Positions 51,729 to 62,772 are shown, counted from the first letter of the stretch. The stretch: DNA of 64,000 bases from Lateolabrax maculatus (GCA_031216445.1 CM062219.1:9954501-10018500); one strand, 5' to 3'. Numbers and translations are program-made. Notes: generated from the letters alone by a model not told the origin.

Positions 51729-51833
51729 CAATCTCGGAACCCATCGGCTATTCTCTGACGATTAGGCTTTTTCTTTTTCTTGCCCCCAAAAGCTAAATTG
51801 TCATCAGGCGATAGCCGATGGGTTCCAAGATTG
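51729..51833. repeat. 105-bp hairpin with 23-bp inverted arms
   Basis: Arms at 51729-51751 and 51811-51833 are inverted complements with a single mismatch. The inner flanks stay partly complementary (CTGACGATTAGGC against the complement of GCTAAATTGTCATCAG), leaving a pyrimidine-rich loop. This could be a small palindromic MITE or a hairpin RNA precursor; nothing in the sequence chooses between them. Confidence 0.7.
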
Positions 51834-51990
51834 TGCACCACTTAACCATGATGGACCAAACTCTAGCCAGGCATGACCAGGCGGAGTAGACTGCAAAACA
51901 TAAGGGGTCTCTGGGGGATAGAAACCCTTTGATTACACCTGAAGCCCCCAGAAAGCCTCAATAGCAAAAGTTTTGGGGTCTCTGGAAAAA

Positions 51991-52013
51991 TCTTTAAAAA
52001 AAAAAAAAAAAAA
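51991..52013. repeat. Poly-A tract
   Basis: A run of about 20 A residues followed by T6. It is not obviously the tail of a recognisable retroposon. Confidence 0.85.
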
Positions 52014-52019
52014 ATTTTT

Positions 52020-53810
52020 TCACAAAGAAAAGCTTATGATGTCCAGGATTACATTTTTCAAATTAAAACCTTTATTCACAAATATGAATACAGAAAAATA
52101 TCATGGTGGGTGGGGAATGGAAAGAGCAGGACCATCAAAGACAGCAGTCAAAGCCAACAGAACATACAGTCGCCTAGATTTACAACAGTTTAAAGCAACT
52201 ATAAACAATATTTTGTTGGATGGACCAACTATGTGAAAAGGTGTCATTTTTGATGATTCTCAGTTGTTAAAGACCAAAACCAGAGCTAAAAGAGTGAATC
52301 TGATTTACATTTCACTAGGTGGCCACAAACACCACTCCAAATGAATGTTAATGTTTCTCCATAATTGCTGGATGTGTTGCCAACAACTTGTTTTATCAAC
52401 TTAATATAAAAATGTAAGTGGCATGACAATGTTGTGCTTACAACTTGTTTCTGCTGCCCCCAGTGGACAGAAAAATGTTTTAAAGTTTAAGATACAGTCA
52501 GTCTGGCATCTTTGAGCGCTTTGGTGGGTTCGAGAACCACCAGTCTCACCTTGTGACATTGAGAGATGAAGTGTAAACCACTGTTGCCTCATACACGAGT
52601 AGTGTCAAGGGATGGCTGCGGGCTTATCACAGAATTACAAATATCAGCTGATCTATATAATGTGATTCTTGGATTATATGGGGATATAAAAATGTAGTAC
52701 ATTATAATAAATCATGGAAAGAGGAAAAAACTGTTGAACATACTACATATGTTTTCCAGTCATCTTATTTTCATTGTGTTTTCTGTCATCCTGTCATGTT
52801 TTGTTTATTTTCTATTCATCCACTTTTTGTTCCCGCACACTCCAGGGGAACTTACACGTCAAAGTCTGTTTACAGGTCTAAAGGAACACAGAAAGTTGTA
52901 TATAGCTTATTGCGGTGGCAAAAAGACAAAAAACAAATTACACTAATACAAAACATAAAGCATAACAGGCAACACGAAACAGTATTTTTTTTGTTTGTTT
53001 ATTAAATAGAGGGGAACCAAAGTAGGACATTTAAAAAAAAAATTTAAAAAAAAGTGAAAATCTATTGGAATTGAATTCATGTCTTTAATAATCATTTCAA
53101 ACTTAAAATGGATTACATTGTCATTTCTGGCTTGCCTGATTGTGGTACATCCCACTGTTAGTTGTATTATAGCTGCTTGCAAGTGGTTTGAGCAGACAGA
53201 TCCAGGACTGTTTAAGCATTTGTCAAGTGGATATGATTTGTGGGATCTCTCCACTAAGACTGGTGAGGCTTTGTATTAGAGCCTTGGCTGATTCTGTGGT
53301 CGTAGCAGCAATCTTTTCATTCAGAAAATGATCTTCACATCCTGAGGAATGGAATGACTTTATATCCAAAACTGTTCAGATGACGACTCCAGTTGCCAGG
53401 TGGAAAGCAAAGAGTTTTCAGAACTTTTCAGCATGCATCAATATAAATGAAAGTAACTTAATATATCCTAAATTTTCCACCATGGAAAAATGATCTACAT
53501 TTTAATCATTGTAGTTGCTATCTGTCAAAAAAGGTTTTCTTCCAAAATAAGCAAACAAAAGACCACGGATGCACCAGCTCAGTTGGATTGTATTCGGGCA
53601 ACTAAGAAGTCCATTGTCCAGACTAGATTCAGGTTTCCGGTTGATTTATTCAGTTCAAAGGCAAACATACATCCTGCAGCTTCTCTCTTGCTCTGGTTTC
53701 TAAAAAAAAAAAATAATAATAATAATAAAGTAAAATGTCCCTTCCTTTATCTAGTATGAGGCGAGTTTAATATGATGACTGAGAGGGGAGCACTGATGAA
53801 GCATCTTTGT
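52020..53810. other. Intergenic DNA, no gene seen
   Basis: AT-rich sequence without a supportable exon. It contains a short hairpin at 52522-52541 (GGTGG/CCACC around TTCGAGAA) and an A-run with (AAT)n at about 53701-53728. Confidence 0.45.
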
Positions 53811-53816
53811 AAATAT

Positions 53817-53886
53817 CCAAGATGGCGGCTGCCGATATGGAGCGTTCAGAGGCTGGCTACAGTGGCAGTATTAAACTGTCTGGACG
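53817..53886 (+). other. Start-codon-like exon with YY1 motif (candidate)
   Basis: CCAAGATGGCGGCTGCC (53817-53833) is a perfect YY1-type site, and its ATG at 53822 has an optimal Kozak context (AAGATGG). The frame reads MAADMERSEAGYSGSIKLSG and then meets ACG|GTAAAT, a fair splice donor, at 53886/53887. The promoter region is AT-rich and no following exon was recognised. It may be the first exon of an unknown gene, but a chance match or a displaced fragment within repeat-rich DNA is at least as likely. Confidence 0.2.
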
Positions 53887-54120
53887 GTAAATTCTCTTAA
53901 AGAACAAACTGCTATTAAACTTTATGTTGATGAGAAATGTGTTTGCTGTACGCCTGACAGGATGTACCGTCTCACAGGACGACATTTCGTTGCTCTGAAT
54001 GGTTGTCTCCGCCCGTCGATAACACCCCTTGGAAATCAAAAATGAACTGAGAGGTTCCAGACTAATACTCATTTGCAAATTAGTTAGTACTTTGGTACAA
54101 TTTAAAAAAAAAAAAAAAAA

Positions 54121-54759
54121 GGGTACTTGTACTTTGAGTATTTCCATTTTATGCTACTTTAAAATTGCACTCCACTACATTTCAATGGGAAATATTGTAC
54201 TTTACATTTATCTGACAGCTTTAGTTACTTTTCAGCCAAAGATTGGACAGAGGATGATAAGCTTTTAAAATACAAGGCATTGTTAAAGCTGGGGTAGGTA
54301 ACATGGAGAAAATCAGCAAGACACCAGTCATGTGCAAGGAGTGGACAAGCAGAGTGCGCACATGTAGACAGGTCATGGTTAGACAGGCAGGTAGGCCCTC
54401 CACTCAATTTATGCGGGCTGAATGAAATGATTTGACTGCTTATTATAGGCCTGCAACAACCGCAGATACAAGATTTGTATTTGTGTCAGAGCATATGATT
54501 TATTGATTGAGGTCACATTTCAGATTTCCATGAGTTATTACCAACTCCACATAATATTTTTCCCCTCTATATTTCTCAGTCAGAGGGACCAAACCAGTAC
54601 TTTTACTTTAATACTTAAGTTCATTTTCCTCCTTATACTTATGTACCTTTACTTAAGTAGGATATTTCATGCAGGACTTTCACTTGTTGGAGTATTTTTT
54701 ACATTGTCCTAATAGTACTTTAACTAAAGTTAAGGATCTGAGTACTTCTTCCAACACTG
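54121..54759. mobile_element. Non-autonomous hAT-like repeat, interrupted
   Basis: The words ACTTTGAGTATTTCCATTTT, CTCCACTACATTTC, TTTATCTGACAGCTTTAGTT and the end TTACTTAAGTAGGATATTTC...GGATCTGAGTACTTCTTCCAACACTG belong to a very common teleost repeat whose terminus, read inward from the right edge, is CAGTGTTGGAAGAAGTACTC. The left end is missing. The middle (about 54285-54585, starting GTTAAAGCTGGGGTAGGTAAC) does not fit the family and may be a nested insertion. No transposase is encoded. Confidence 0.55.
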
Positions 54760-54919
54760 CATACTTGTCTCTGGCACTTGTGACACTCTGGCAGCAAGCA
54801 AAACAGAAAATTGAGTCAGTAGACACAGAATACTCAATCCACTGTTGGAAATGGATGCTGGAAAATTGTCTGCCGTTCCTAATGGGGAACTGGCTAAGGC
54901 GTGTTTGAGTTGGCAAGTC

Positions 54920-55209
54920 AGTTTTAAGCCTTGATTTATACCCGATGTCATCTCTGACATTTTCAACAGTTGCTGCTGTTTTGCTGGCAGGAGTAAAGCT
55001 AGTTAATGTGCAAAAGGTCCACGTGCTGTTGCGGTGCTCGGTCGTGCACCTCCGAATTTTTGTAACAAGGCGCTCACTGTGCTTTTCATTTCAAGATGGA
55101 AGCGTTTGAAGTAGACTGGCCAAAGAGGTTCGCCTACAAACATCCTTATGACCCTTCACTGAGAGACCACAGGGACAGCTGTTCTTTTATTTTAGATTTA
55201 CAACACTGA
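54920..55209 (+). mobile_element. Possible PIF/Harbinger remnant with a MADF/Myb-like fragment
   Basis: The stretch runs from TTAAGCCTTGATTTATA (54924) to a short open frame at 55096-55209, MEAFEVDWPKRFAYKHPYDP followed by SLRDHRDSC, which resembles the first helix of a MADF/SANT-like DNA-binding domain (the YDPS...RD pattern). PIF/Harbinger transposons carry such a second protein next to the transposase. Only 37 codons remain before a stop, and no transposase is seen. The assignment rests on pattern recognition and is tentative. Confidence 0.3.
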
Positions 55210-55366
55210 TATCAACAATATTTAGTTTTGTATTTACAATGGTCGTGTCTGTGGAGAGTATCAAATAGCAATAAGCATAAATTCTTCCTCAGGTAACCAT
55301 GTTGGATAATGACGTTCTTCCTGTAACACTTGTTGACTTATTGATTATTCAGAGAATATTGTTTGT

Positions 55367-55380
55367 TCGCCCCCTGGCGT
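55367..55380 (-). promoter_or_regulatory. CTCF-like motif
   Basis: On the minus strand it reads ACGCCAGGGGGCGA, containing the strong CTCF core CCAGGGGGCG; the outer positions match less well. It lies between tbx3 and the expected position of tbx5a. Confidence 0.35.
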
Positions 55381-56357
55381 TTTGGAGAATACTGCAAGGA
55401 ACAACACATTGAGCATAAATGCCTGTGCATGCTCATACCTCGCGAAGCATAAACAAGGCTTCACTTTAGCTGAAGCCCCACTTGACTACATTTCAGAAAT
55501 ATCTTAACATTTTGTGAAAAATGCATCAATTGATATTTGTTTTGGTTTCATCTCCTGAGTTCAGCTCAGCTTTGTATACATAAGTGACGCCTCGACAGCG
55601 GACGTTGTCACAAACACATGCAAACACTCAAAACATGCAATATTAATTAATACAAGTGAAATTTTTTTTTTATTATTATGAGAAGAAGCACCCCACTGTG
55701 ACAGACAAGTTCAAACCACTTATGGGTTCACTGACAGGATAAAGCAGCAGTTTGCTTCAAACATCATTAGTTACGTGATTTTTGCAGATCCAAAACAAGC
55801 TCTGTCAAAATGGTTTGACAGCCTCTGAGCTCCAATATCAGGAGTTACAGCACTAACTCCCACAGTCCAAAGACAAACATGTTAGGTACATTGGAAACTC
55901 TGAAGTGCCTTTAACTATGAGTGTGTTTTTAAAGGATGCGTTAGCTCTGTGAAAAGCCTCTAGTGAATATATACACTCCACTCATTATCCAGCATTGGCT
56001 CTGTCTTTAACCATTTTCTAATATCCATGATTTCGTTTTTGTCTAACAATACAATTGCTAATTGCCCATGACGCGCAATGCAATACAGTGAACCAAAGCA
56101 TCAGCTTGTTCCATTATCTAACTTGAAAGTTAGATACAATGACAGGAAGTCAAGAGCCGGACACAGACACCTCGCCTTCAAAGTAAAAGATGCACATTTT
56201 GAAGAATGTTGGCTGCAGTGGTCAATTTAAGGAGATCTAAACAAATGAACAAATAGCCTAAATAATTAGCATAATTCATAACTTTTACAGTCATATTTCT
56301 GCCACTTTCTGAAAACTTATTGTGAATAAATGAATTGAATTTTGACTAATACTGGCT

Positions 56358-56570
56358 TGTCAGGCCCGTAACACCACTACGCTATTCGATGTAAAAATCC
56401 TTTAAGTTTATTTACCATTCTCTTAACTAGACTGCATGAATGAATGAATTAAATTTTTTTTTAAAAATCTAATTTTCCAAAAGTGAATAGCCTGTATTTA
56501 AATTCAATAAGAGAATGGTAAATACATTTGAAAGACTTTTACATCGGATAGTGGTGTTATTGTCCTGACA
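56358..56570. repeat. Fold-back inverted repeat, arms of about 65 bp
   Basis: The left arm (56358-56425, starting TGTCAGGCCCGTAACACC) and the right arm (56508-56570) are inverted complements over about 65 bp with a few mismatches and a short gap. The inner 18 bp of the left arm, TATTTACCATTCTCTTA preceded by T, match exactly. The 82-bp centre is A/T-rich. It has the structure of a fold-back MITE or a decayed pair of inverted insertions; no target-site duplication was confirmed. Confidence 0.7.
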
Positions 56571-57362
56571 ACAGAGCAAGCTACAAAGACCGTGCTGATA
56601 TTGCGCAAAAACCAGACAGACAACATTTTGAAATATCTCCAGGGGTAGAACAAAATGTAACTTTGTTCATAAGTTTGGCAGGTCCCCTTCATGCAGTGGA
56701 TGGTCATTTTCTTTTTACTGCAAAAGTCATTAAATTCAATGAAGTGAGTACCAAGTTAATACCATGTCTTTTTTTTTTTTTACTGCGGGTACATCATATT
56801 TGCACTGATTGTCTACAAGTAAGGTCCCTACACTCCCAAGCAACCAAAATGTCAAAACATGCTTCTATTGTGAATCTGCAGCCTTTTATATAGATCTTAT
56901 TATGGGTGTAAATATCAAACAGTACATTTTTCTGATAAATGTTTTTATTTTTATTTCTAATCCTATTCATAATCGTAATCTAATACTGTAATCAGTACCC
57001 AATTATACTAATAATTTCAGGTAGTCACTGACATTGCCTCATCAATAACTAGTAATAGTTTTACCACTGAGCACTATAAATTGTGACTATCCAGTGCCTA
57101 TAACCCCAAAAATACACATGAATGCCTGCCTTGTAACAGGGAATACCAAGATGATCCCATGTTTTTTTTAAACCTAGTGGTTGTATTTACATACTTCATA
57201 CTAGTCTGATGGTTCTCAGGTAGCCTAGTAAGCCTAAATCTAGATTTAAAAGCAGCAACAATGATAAAATAGTTTTCCATTGTGAGTCAACATCTTTTTA
57301 TACATATAACCTAGCCTATAAGTGGAAACCTGTCTGTCTGAATGCATCTTTTTGCACTATAG

Positions 57363-57465
57363 CCAACAGAAAGACAGATGTTGGCCTCTGTACACTTTGA
57401 GTTGACACTGACAGCAGCAGAGGAGATGCAGATGATCCTCAGGAAGAGTAGTCTGCTCTTACAAG
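57363..57465 (+). other. Candidate exon of an unknown transcript
   Basis: The segment is bounded by a pyrimidine-rich acceptor-like CTTTTTGCACTATAG (57348-57362) and a donor ACAAG|GTAAAT (57465/57466). Its 103 nt are open in one frame: PTERQMLASVHFELTLTAAE, then EMQMILRKSSLLLQ. This reads like an amphipathic helix but matches no protein I know. Short open exons of this quality occur by chance, so confidence is low. Confidence 0.2.
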
Positions 57466-58173
57466 GTAAATGCATATATTTGAATACATTAAAGATCAGG
57501 TAGAGGGTAATGGCAACTCATGACACAATTTTCTTACAGATTTAAATCATATCTTACACATTTAAACATAAAAACGTGAACATGTCCTAGACAACTCAAA
57601 CATAGGATAGGTTAAGTCCATCAGTTCTCCTTCAATCCTGAGACAGAGGCCTACTGGTGTTTTTTTGTCAGTTTTTGATAGTGGAAGGCTACAGAAGCAC
57701 GTTGTGTTATGGGCTGTTTTTGTTTTTTGACGGGAAAACTGATCATTTTAGTACACGGACCTTAAATTGACCAAACATGCTTCACAACGCGAGTATTTTA
57801 CTTTAAAAGGAGAGTTGCCTCTGCTTCCGGCTTCCTTTTTCAATCTTCATTGCAAAAGTTAGATTAAAAAAAACGCTTTGGTGCGCTAAAAAGTGTCTTC
57901 GGTCAATATAACACCAGCAAAGCTTTGACAGAGTTTAACAGCATCGGCTGTCGAGGAACGAGCTCACACACACGTCAACATACATTTGCATTAACACAAG
58001 TGGGACAATGATATTAGGCAATGCCCCCTAAACTGGCATTTGTCATTAGACAACGGTAACAACTGCAGATTAATTATACTTCATGCACGGACCGACTCTC
58101 CGTACATTGTTCGGAGTTGATACGTGAAAACGATGCCACCGCTGTGTTGAACGTGATGTTTTCCAGAGATTAC

Positions 58174-58412
58174 CTGATGCAGTGTGTGATTGGTCAGGCG
58201 GTGTCGCTCAGCAGTCCACTGTCGCCTCCGACTGTTTTTAGGTTTTAAGCAGCAGAATTGGAGCTGTGCAATTAGAGCTGAAGAGCTTGACCAAACAAAA
58301 GTCTTTCGACAAAAAAAAAAAATAAATAAACAAGGGAACAAAAAGTCAGTTTGTCTCGATCAGCACTGAACGGTCAATCACTTTGCACCGGCTCCAAACC
58401 CCTGCTTTTATA
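58174..58412 (-). promoter_or_regulatory. Minus-strand TATA box with downstream splice donor (candidate promoter and first exon)
   Basis: TATAAAAG on the minus strand (58405-58412) is a consensus TATA box. About 230 bp downstream in the same direction lies CATCAG|GTAATC (donor at 58174/58173). The sequence between has moderate G+C and several CpGs. Together they could be the first exon of a transcript running back towards tbx3. Confidence 0.25.
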
Positions 58413-58663
58413 ACCCATAGCTCCTCCTACTACAGGAAACACCACTTAACAGCAGCCGAAAATCAATTAAGTCACACAACAGTTCTGTATGTTTCTAAAT
58501 AGCCAACATAAATATCATAATTAAACAGTAAACAAATATCGGAAGATTTCAAACAGACTTGGCTACCAAAAAAATCTCAAAAACGAAATAAAAAAAATAA
58601 AAATAAAAATCACAACCCCCCTCTACCTATCCCACACTTGGCACATTCCTCCAGGTACACCTG

Positions 58664-58748
58664 TATAAAGTGAAGCCAAAAATGGGTCATTGTGGTTTGG
58701 CAGTTCCTGGGTCTGTTTGGTGCTGATCATGTGCAGCACAGAGGAAAG
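58664..58748 (+). promoter_or_regulatory. Plus-strand TATA box with downstream splice donor (candidate promoter and first exon)
   Basis: TATAAAG (58664-58670) is followed 79 bp later by GGAAAG|GTAAGA (58748/58749), a strong splice donor. If used, the exon would be about 50 nt and non-coding. It points towards the expected tbx5a, and the vertebrate gene has non-coding 5' exons, so an upstream tbx5a exon is one possibility; a lncRNA or a chance match are others. Confidence 0.25.
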
Positions 58749-58759
58749 GTAAGAGACTC

Positions 58760-61220
58760 ACTGATACAATAAAGATGTTAAAGTTTCAACCTGTGTCGTG
58801 TTTTCTGAACAAATCAAGAAACTAGCAAAATTATGTGTGATGTTTTGCTGTTAATACCTCAGAAATTCTTAATGTTAATTGGCCCCAAAGTGTCGGTCAG
58901 CGCACATTACCAAACAACAGACACCCTAATGCTGGCTAGACTACTTTGTGCAGAGGGCATGGGGTATTCCAGGGACAGCAGAGATCTATTCAAGGAAGCA
59001 AGTTACTTGGAAACCAAAGGGTTTCCATCCTCTTTAATTGCATTTAAAGTCACATTCCCTCTTCTTCTTTGATGTTTATGGCAGCTGGCATCCTTGTAGT
59101 TGCATTACTGCCATCTTCTGGTGATATTCCCCTTCAGTGTCCCGTCCTATAGTCGCTTTAAGAAGTCCTGTTCTTCCTCAAGAAGCAAATAGCAAATAAC
59201 AGTCTGCCCACTACCTTCACACCCCCAGAGTTAACCTACTTTATTTCTCGTGTCGTATTGATTGTTACTCTGTCAGCATTTTCTCTCACTGCTGCATTTT
59301 TCCTGCTTGTTTTAAGCACATGCTCTGCGGTTTCAGAATCTTGACATTGTTCATTCCTTGGTATCACTGTCTGGTGAAGTGTGCTCTTTACATTATACTG
59401 TCCAATTCTCAATCTGTTTACCTGGTTCTGAATATAAATGTTTTCCCCTTGTGTGTTATATGTTTCCCTCTGTCTTCGGAAAGTTACATTTTCACTTCTA
59501 AATTTCCATTAATGAGCAATTTGTTTCTCGATTTTCACATTTCCCATAATGCCTTAAGGATTAATTAATTATCTTATTCAATTTGGCATTGCAAGAGCTA
59601 TTGGTCAAGCTTATAGTCACATAGGAGATCAAGAACTAATTGCAACACTACAAAGCTGTATATGACTGAGTTGAATAAGCCCAAAGACAGATGTGGAGTT
59701 ACTACATCTCAGTTTCAGATTTTATACTTTTGAAGGCTTGGCTTTTATCTACATTGTGTTTCATCCCTTTTCACGAGCCTAAAATGATCTGCCTGGGATT
59801 CAAGGCTGTTCCTGGGCATACCAACGTCTCAAATGAGGTAAAGGAAATACCTAATTCATAATTTCTGGATTTGACAGAGTCGTAATTTTTGCATTTGAAC
59901 ATGTCAGAGTTGAAGGTGCTTTGACCTCACTGAAGTGAGACATGATGGCCCACAGGCCCCCATTGTCTGTGAATGTGGCCATGGCTGGAGCAGACCACAC
60001 CACATGATTCCCAGGATCATTACCGCAGCTTAGTAGGTGGCTAGTCATCTGCATCTGTGCTGGAGTCAATGTCAGTGTCTTTTGATATATGTTTGTGTCC
60101 TAAAGGCTTGGGATATTTTGTCTTTATAAAGCATATACCGTCCAACAAGATGGTGTCCTTTTTGATTACTTGGTATGTAGATTAATGCAGTATATTGCCC
60201 ACCAGATTTGGTTTAGTTACACCTACACCTACAGCCACATCACAGGATCTGCTTTTGTATTTTCAAGGTGTTTTTATTATTATTTTTTTTTTTTTCATTT
60301 ATTTGATTCTCATGAGATGATTACCAGCACAACAGCTACTCTTCCTAAGGTCCACAGGAGCCAATAACAAATAAAGGTGCAAATATTATTGCATATATAT
60401 GAATATGCACACAAAAGAAAAAAATGCACATAAAATTAAGATATTGTAACTAACAAATCTGTACAAATACATCATAGAACATACACTTCTCCATTATAAC
60501 AGCTTAAATTATATGACCCAACACTTAAAATATAACTGTAGTATTATTTACTGTTTAACTATTATACAGTTTATATTTGATTTTTTTTCTCAGTTTTCAT
60601 CATTGCAAAATGCAATTAAAAATGGATGTATGAAAGTATAGAATTGAAAAAGCCAATTACATTCTAGTTGTGGTTTTGTGCTGTATTTTTTGTTTTTTAA
60701 TCATCTGTAAACTGTGCTGCCATTTTGACCAGGATGCTTACAACTCTAAGCTCACCAAACTACACTGCAAAAATAAAATGCATATATGAAATATTAAATA
60801 CACTTCAATTAATACTCATGCAATTCTGTGCATTTGTCAAATTTTGCACCAACATTTTACATTAAGTCTAAGTCTATGCAGCAGGACATGTCTTGCTGTT
60901 AGTGAACTGTTAAACAATATCACTAGAGGGCAGCAGAGGACATGCTATGCAGTAAAATACACAGCCACATATAGATGTTTGACTTAACTGATAAGCCAAT
61001 ATGTCAAGATGAGCTCGATCTAGATGTGTTGGAATTGTATTAATTTTAATGACTTTATTCTACAATATTCCAAAATATGGGCTAGTGGTGGATCACTCCT
61101 AACTTGATTCATTAAATATTCTAAGGTTAACAGATTTTTTATATATATTACAGGCATTTTGTATTTCTGTAATCATTCTTGTGAGTAATTCTATGCTTCT
61201 CCTATATTACTGACCACATA
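58760..61220. other. Intergenic DNA, no gene seen
   Basis: AT-rich non-coding DNA with a T-run near 60284-60296. CTCF-like motifs lie at 59108-59121 (minus, CCAGAAGATGGCAG, 13 of 14 positions) and 60920-60933. No tbx5 coding exon was found: neither its N-terminal sequence nor its T-box reads in any frame. Confidence 0.5.
60920..60933 (+). promoter_or_regulatory. CTCF-like motif
   Basis: TCACTAGAGGGCAG fits 13 of 14 positions of CCASYAGRKGGCRS on the + strand, the opposite orientation to the site at 45399. Confidence 0.4.
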
Positions 61221-61450
61221 AGTCTGCCCGATGCCTGCACAGCTCCACCAAGACCTGTTGGGGGAGGAGGACGACCGTGAGGTAGCCCAGGGAAACAGGG
61301 TGGGGGGGTTCATCAGGAAGTTGGAATGTGGGTCCCTGTGTGTGATGTGATTGTTAGCAGAAACGTGTCAGCCCCAGGCCCACCGCCACCAACCCACCAC
61401 CACCACCAACCCTGAGCCCACAGCCCTGCTCAGGTTGTGAAAGTAGAGGG

Positions 61451-61451
<1 letters not shown>

Positions 61452-61493
<42 letters not shown>
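61452..61493. repeat. (GT)n microsatellite
   Basis: A perfect run of about 21 GT units ending in GCGCAC. Confidence 0.95.
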
Positions 61494-61496
<3 letters not shown>

Positions 61497-62709
61497 ACGA
61501 TATACCTCTTAGCTCTGCACTTCCATGGAGGCCCAGATACCTTTATCATTGCCTTTCCTAGTGGAACAAGGGTAAACTCACTCACTCATGAGGTCGAGGT
61601 CGAGGTGGATGGGTAAGAAGACGGCCAAAGACTCTGGGCGGGGGGGGCAGACCACAGGTCCATGTGTGGCCATGCTGGGTGAAACCGTACTGAATTACAT
61701 CTTTCTATAGAGAACCTTAAAGAGGAGGATGGTGGTGGCTGAGTGGGAGTGCTCCTCACCAACAAATGAGACATCAATCGGTATATACATCCCTTTCCAG
61801 TTATTATAATAACACAACCTGCATTGTTTCTAATATTCTTGGTTTTCAGAAATTCTGTTGAGCAACTTTTAGTATCAACGCTCAGTTTTGTGTTTCCAGT
61901 CTTTAAGACTAAGCCATATAATGCTGTCAGTTTCTGTAAGATGGGCCAATATTTCATAGTACAATACTATATGCCGAATTTTATTTTGTGTTATGCTGCG
62001 GGCAGTTTGGATACATTTTAGATGGAAGAGTTGGACTTTAAAGGTGCAGTCTGTAGAACAGAATTCAGCTTCTACCATCTAGTAACATTCGTCTCCTCAT
62101 TTGACAGTGGAATGTTTGCTGAATATACAAACAGCTGAGTATTCATAAGCAACAGAACTTTATCCATGCAACAATGAGTCATAATATTCCTTTGTTTATG
62201 TTTTAGAAATTGGTCATAAAATCCACTCCATGCTTGTGTTAGACCCATTAATACTGTAAAGCGTAAATGAAAACACACTGCAAGCAGGAATTCATATATT
62301 TATACACCTTTGAAATTAAAAAGACTTTAAATTCGTACTTATTCTATCAAATTGGGTGACTTCTTAGTACCACCTGGAAAAGATCAAGCCTAAAAATATG
62401 CAATCTCTGCAGCTTTTGTTTTCCTTCTCTCCCTCTTTCCTCTTCTCTGGCTCTGCTCCTGAGAGCCGAACTGTGGATGGGTTTTCAGCCACAAACCTCA
62501 CAGCTGGTCTTTGGTGCAGAGCATCTGGGCAGGCTCCCCTCCCTGATCCAGGAGTCCTGGCTGGACTGGTGGTTAGCCACACCAGCGTTTTCACCTGCCT
62601 GTCTGCTGAAGTCTCACCAGACTTTAAGCAGCTCTAAACAAGCGGTAACATCAGACCACACACTCAATAGTAGTGGACAGCAAGGAGGTAGGGAGAATGT
62701 ATTTAACCT

Positions 62710-62772
62710 GTGTGTGTGTGTGTGTGGGTGTGGGTGTGTGGGCGTGTGTGTGTGTGTGTGGGTGTGTGTGCG
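62710..62772. repeat. Imperfect (GT)n microsatellite with GGGTGT variants
   Basis: GT units interrupted by GGGTGTGGGTGTGTGGGCGTG. The Cys-Val/Gly frame across it is an artefact. Confidence 0.9.

Noticed and set aside
52520..52548. TTCGAGA loop flanked by GGTGG/CCACC, resembling a tRNA T-arm
   Set aside because: No A-box, anticodon arm or matching acceptor stem lies at the right distance on either strand. It is only a small palindromic hairpin.
61231..61350. Short ATG frame of 39 codons (MPAQLHQDLLGEEDDREVAQ...)
   Set aside because: It lies in a GC-rich non-coding block with no splice signal, family match or regulatory context. Its length is compatible with chance.
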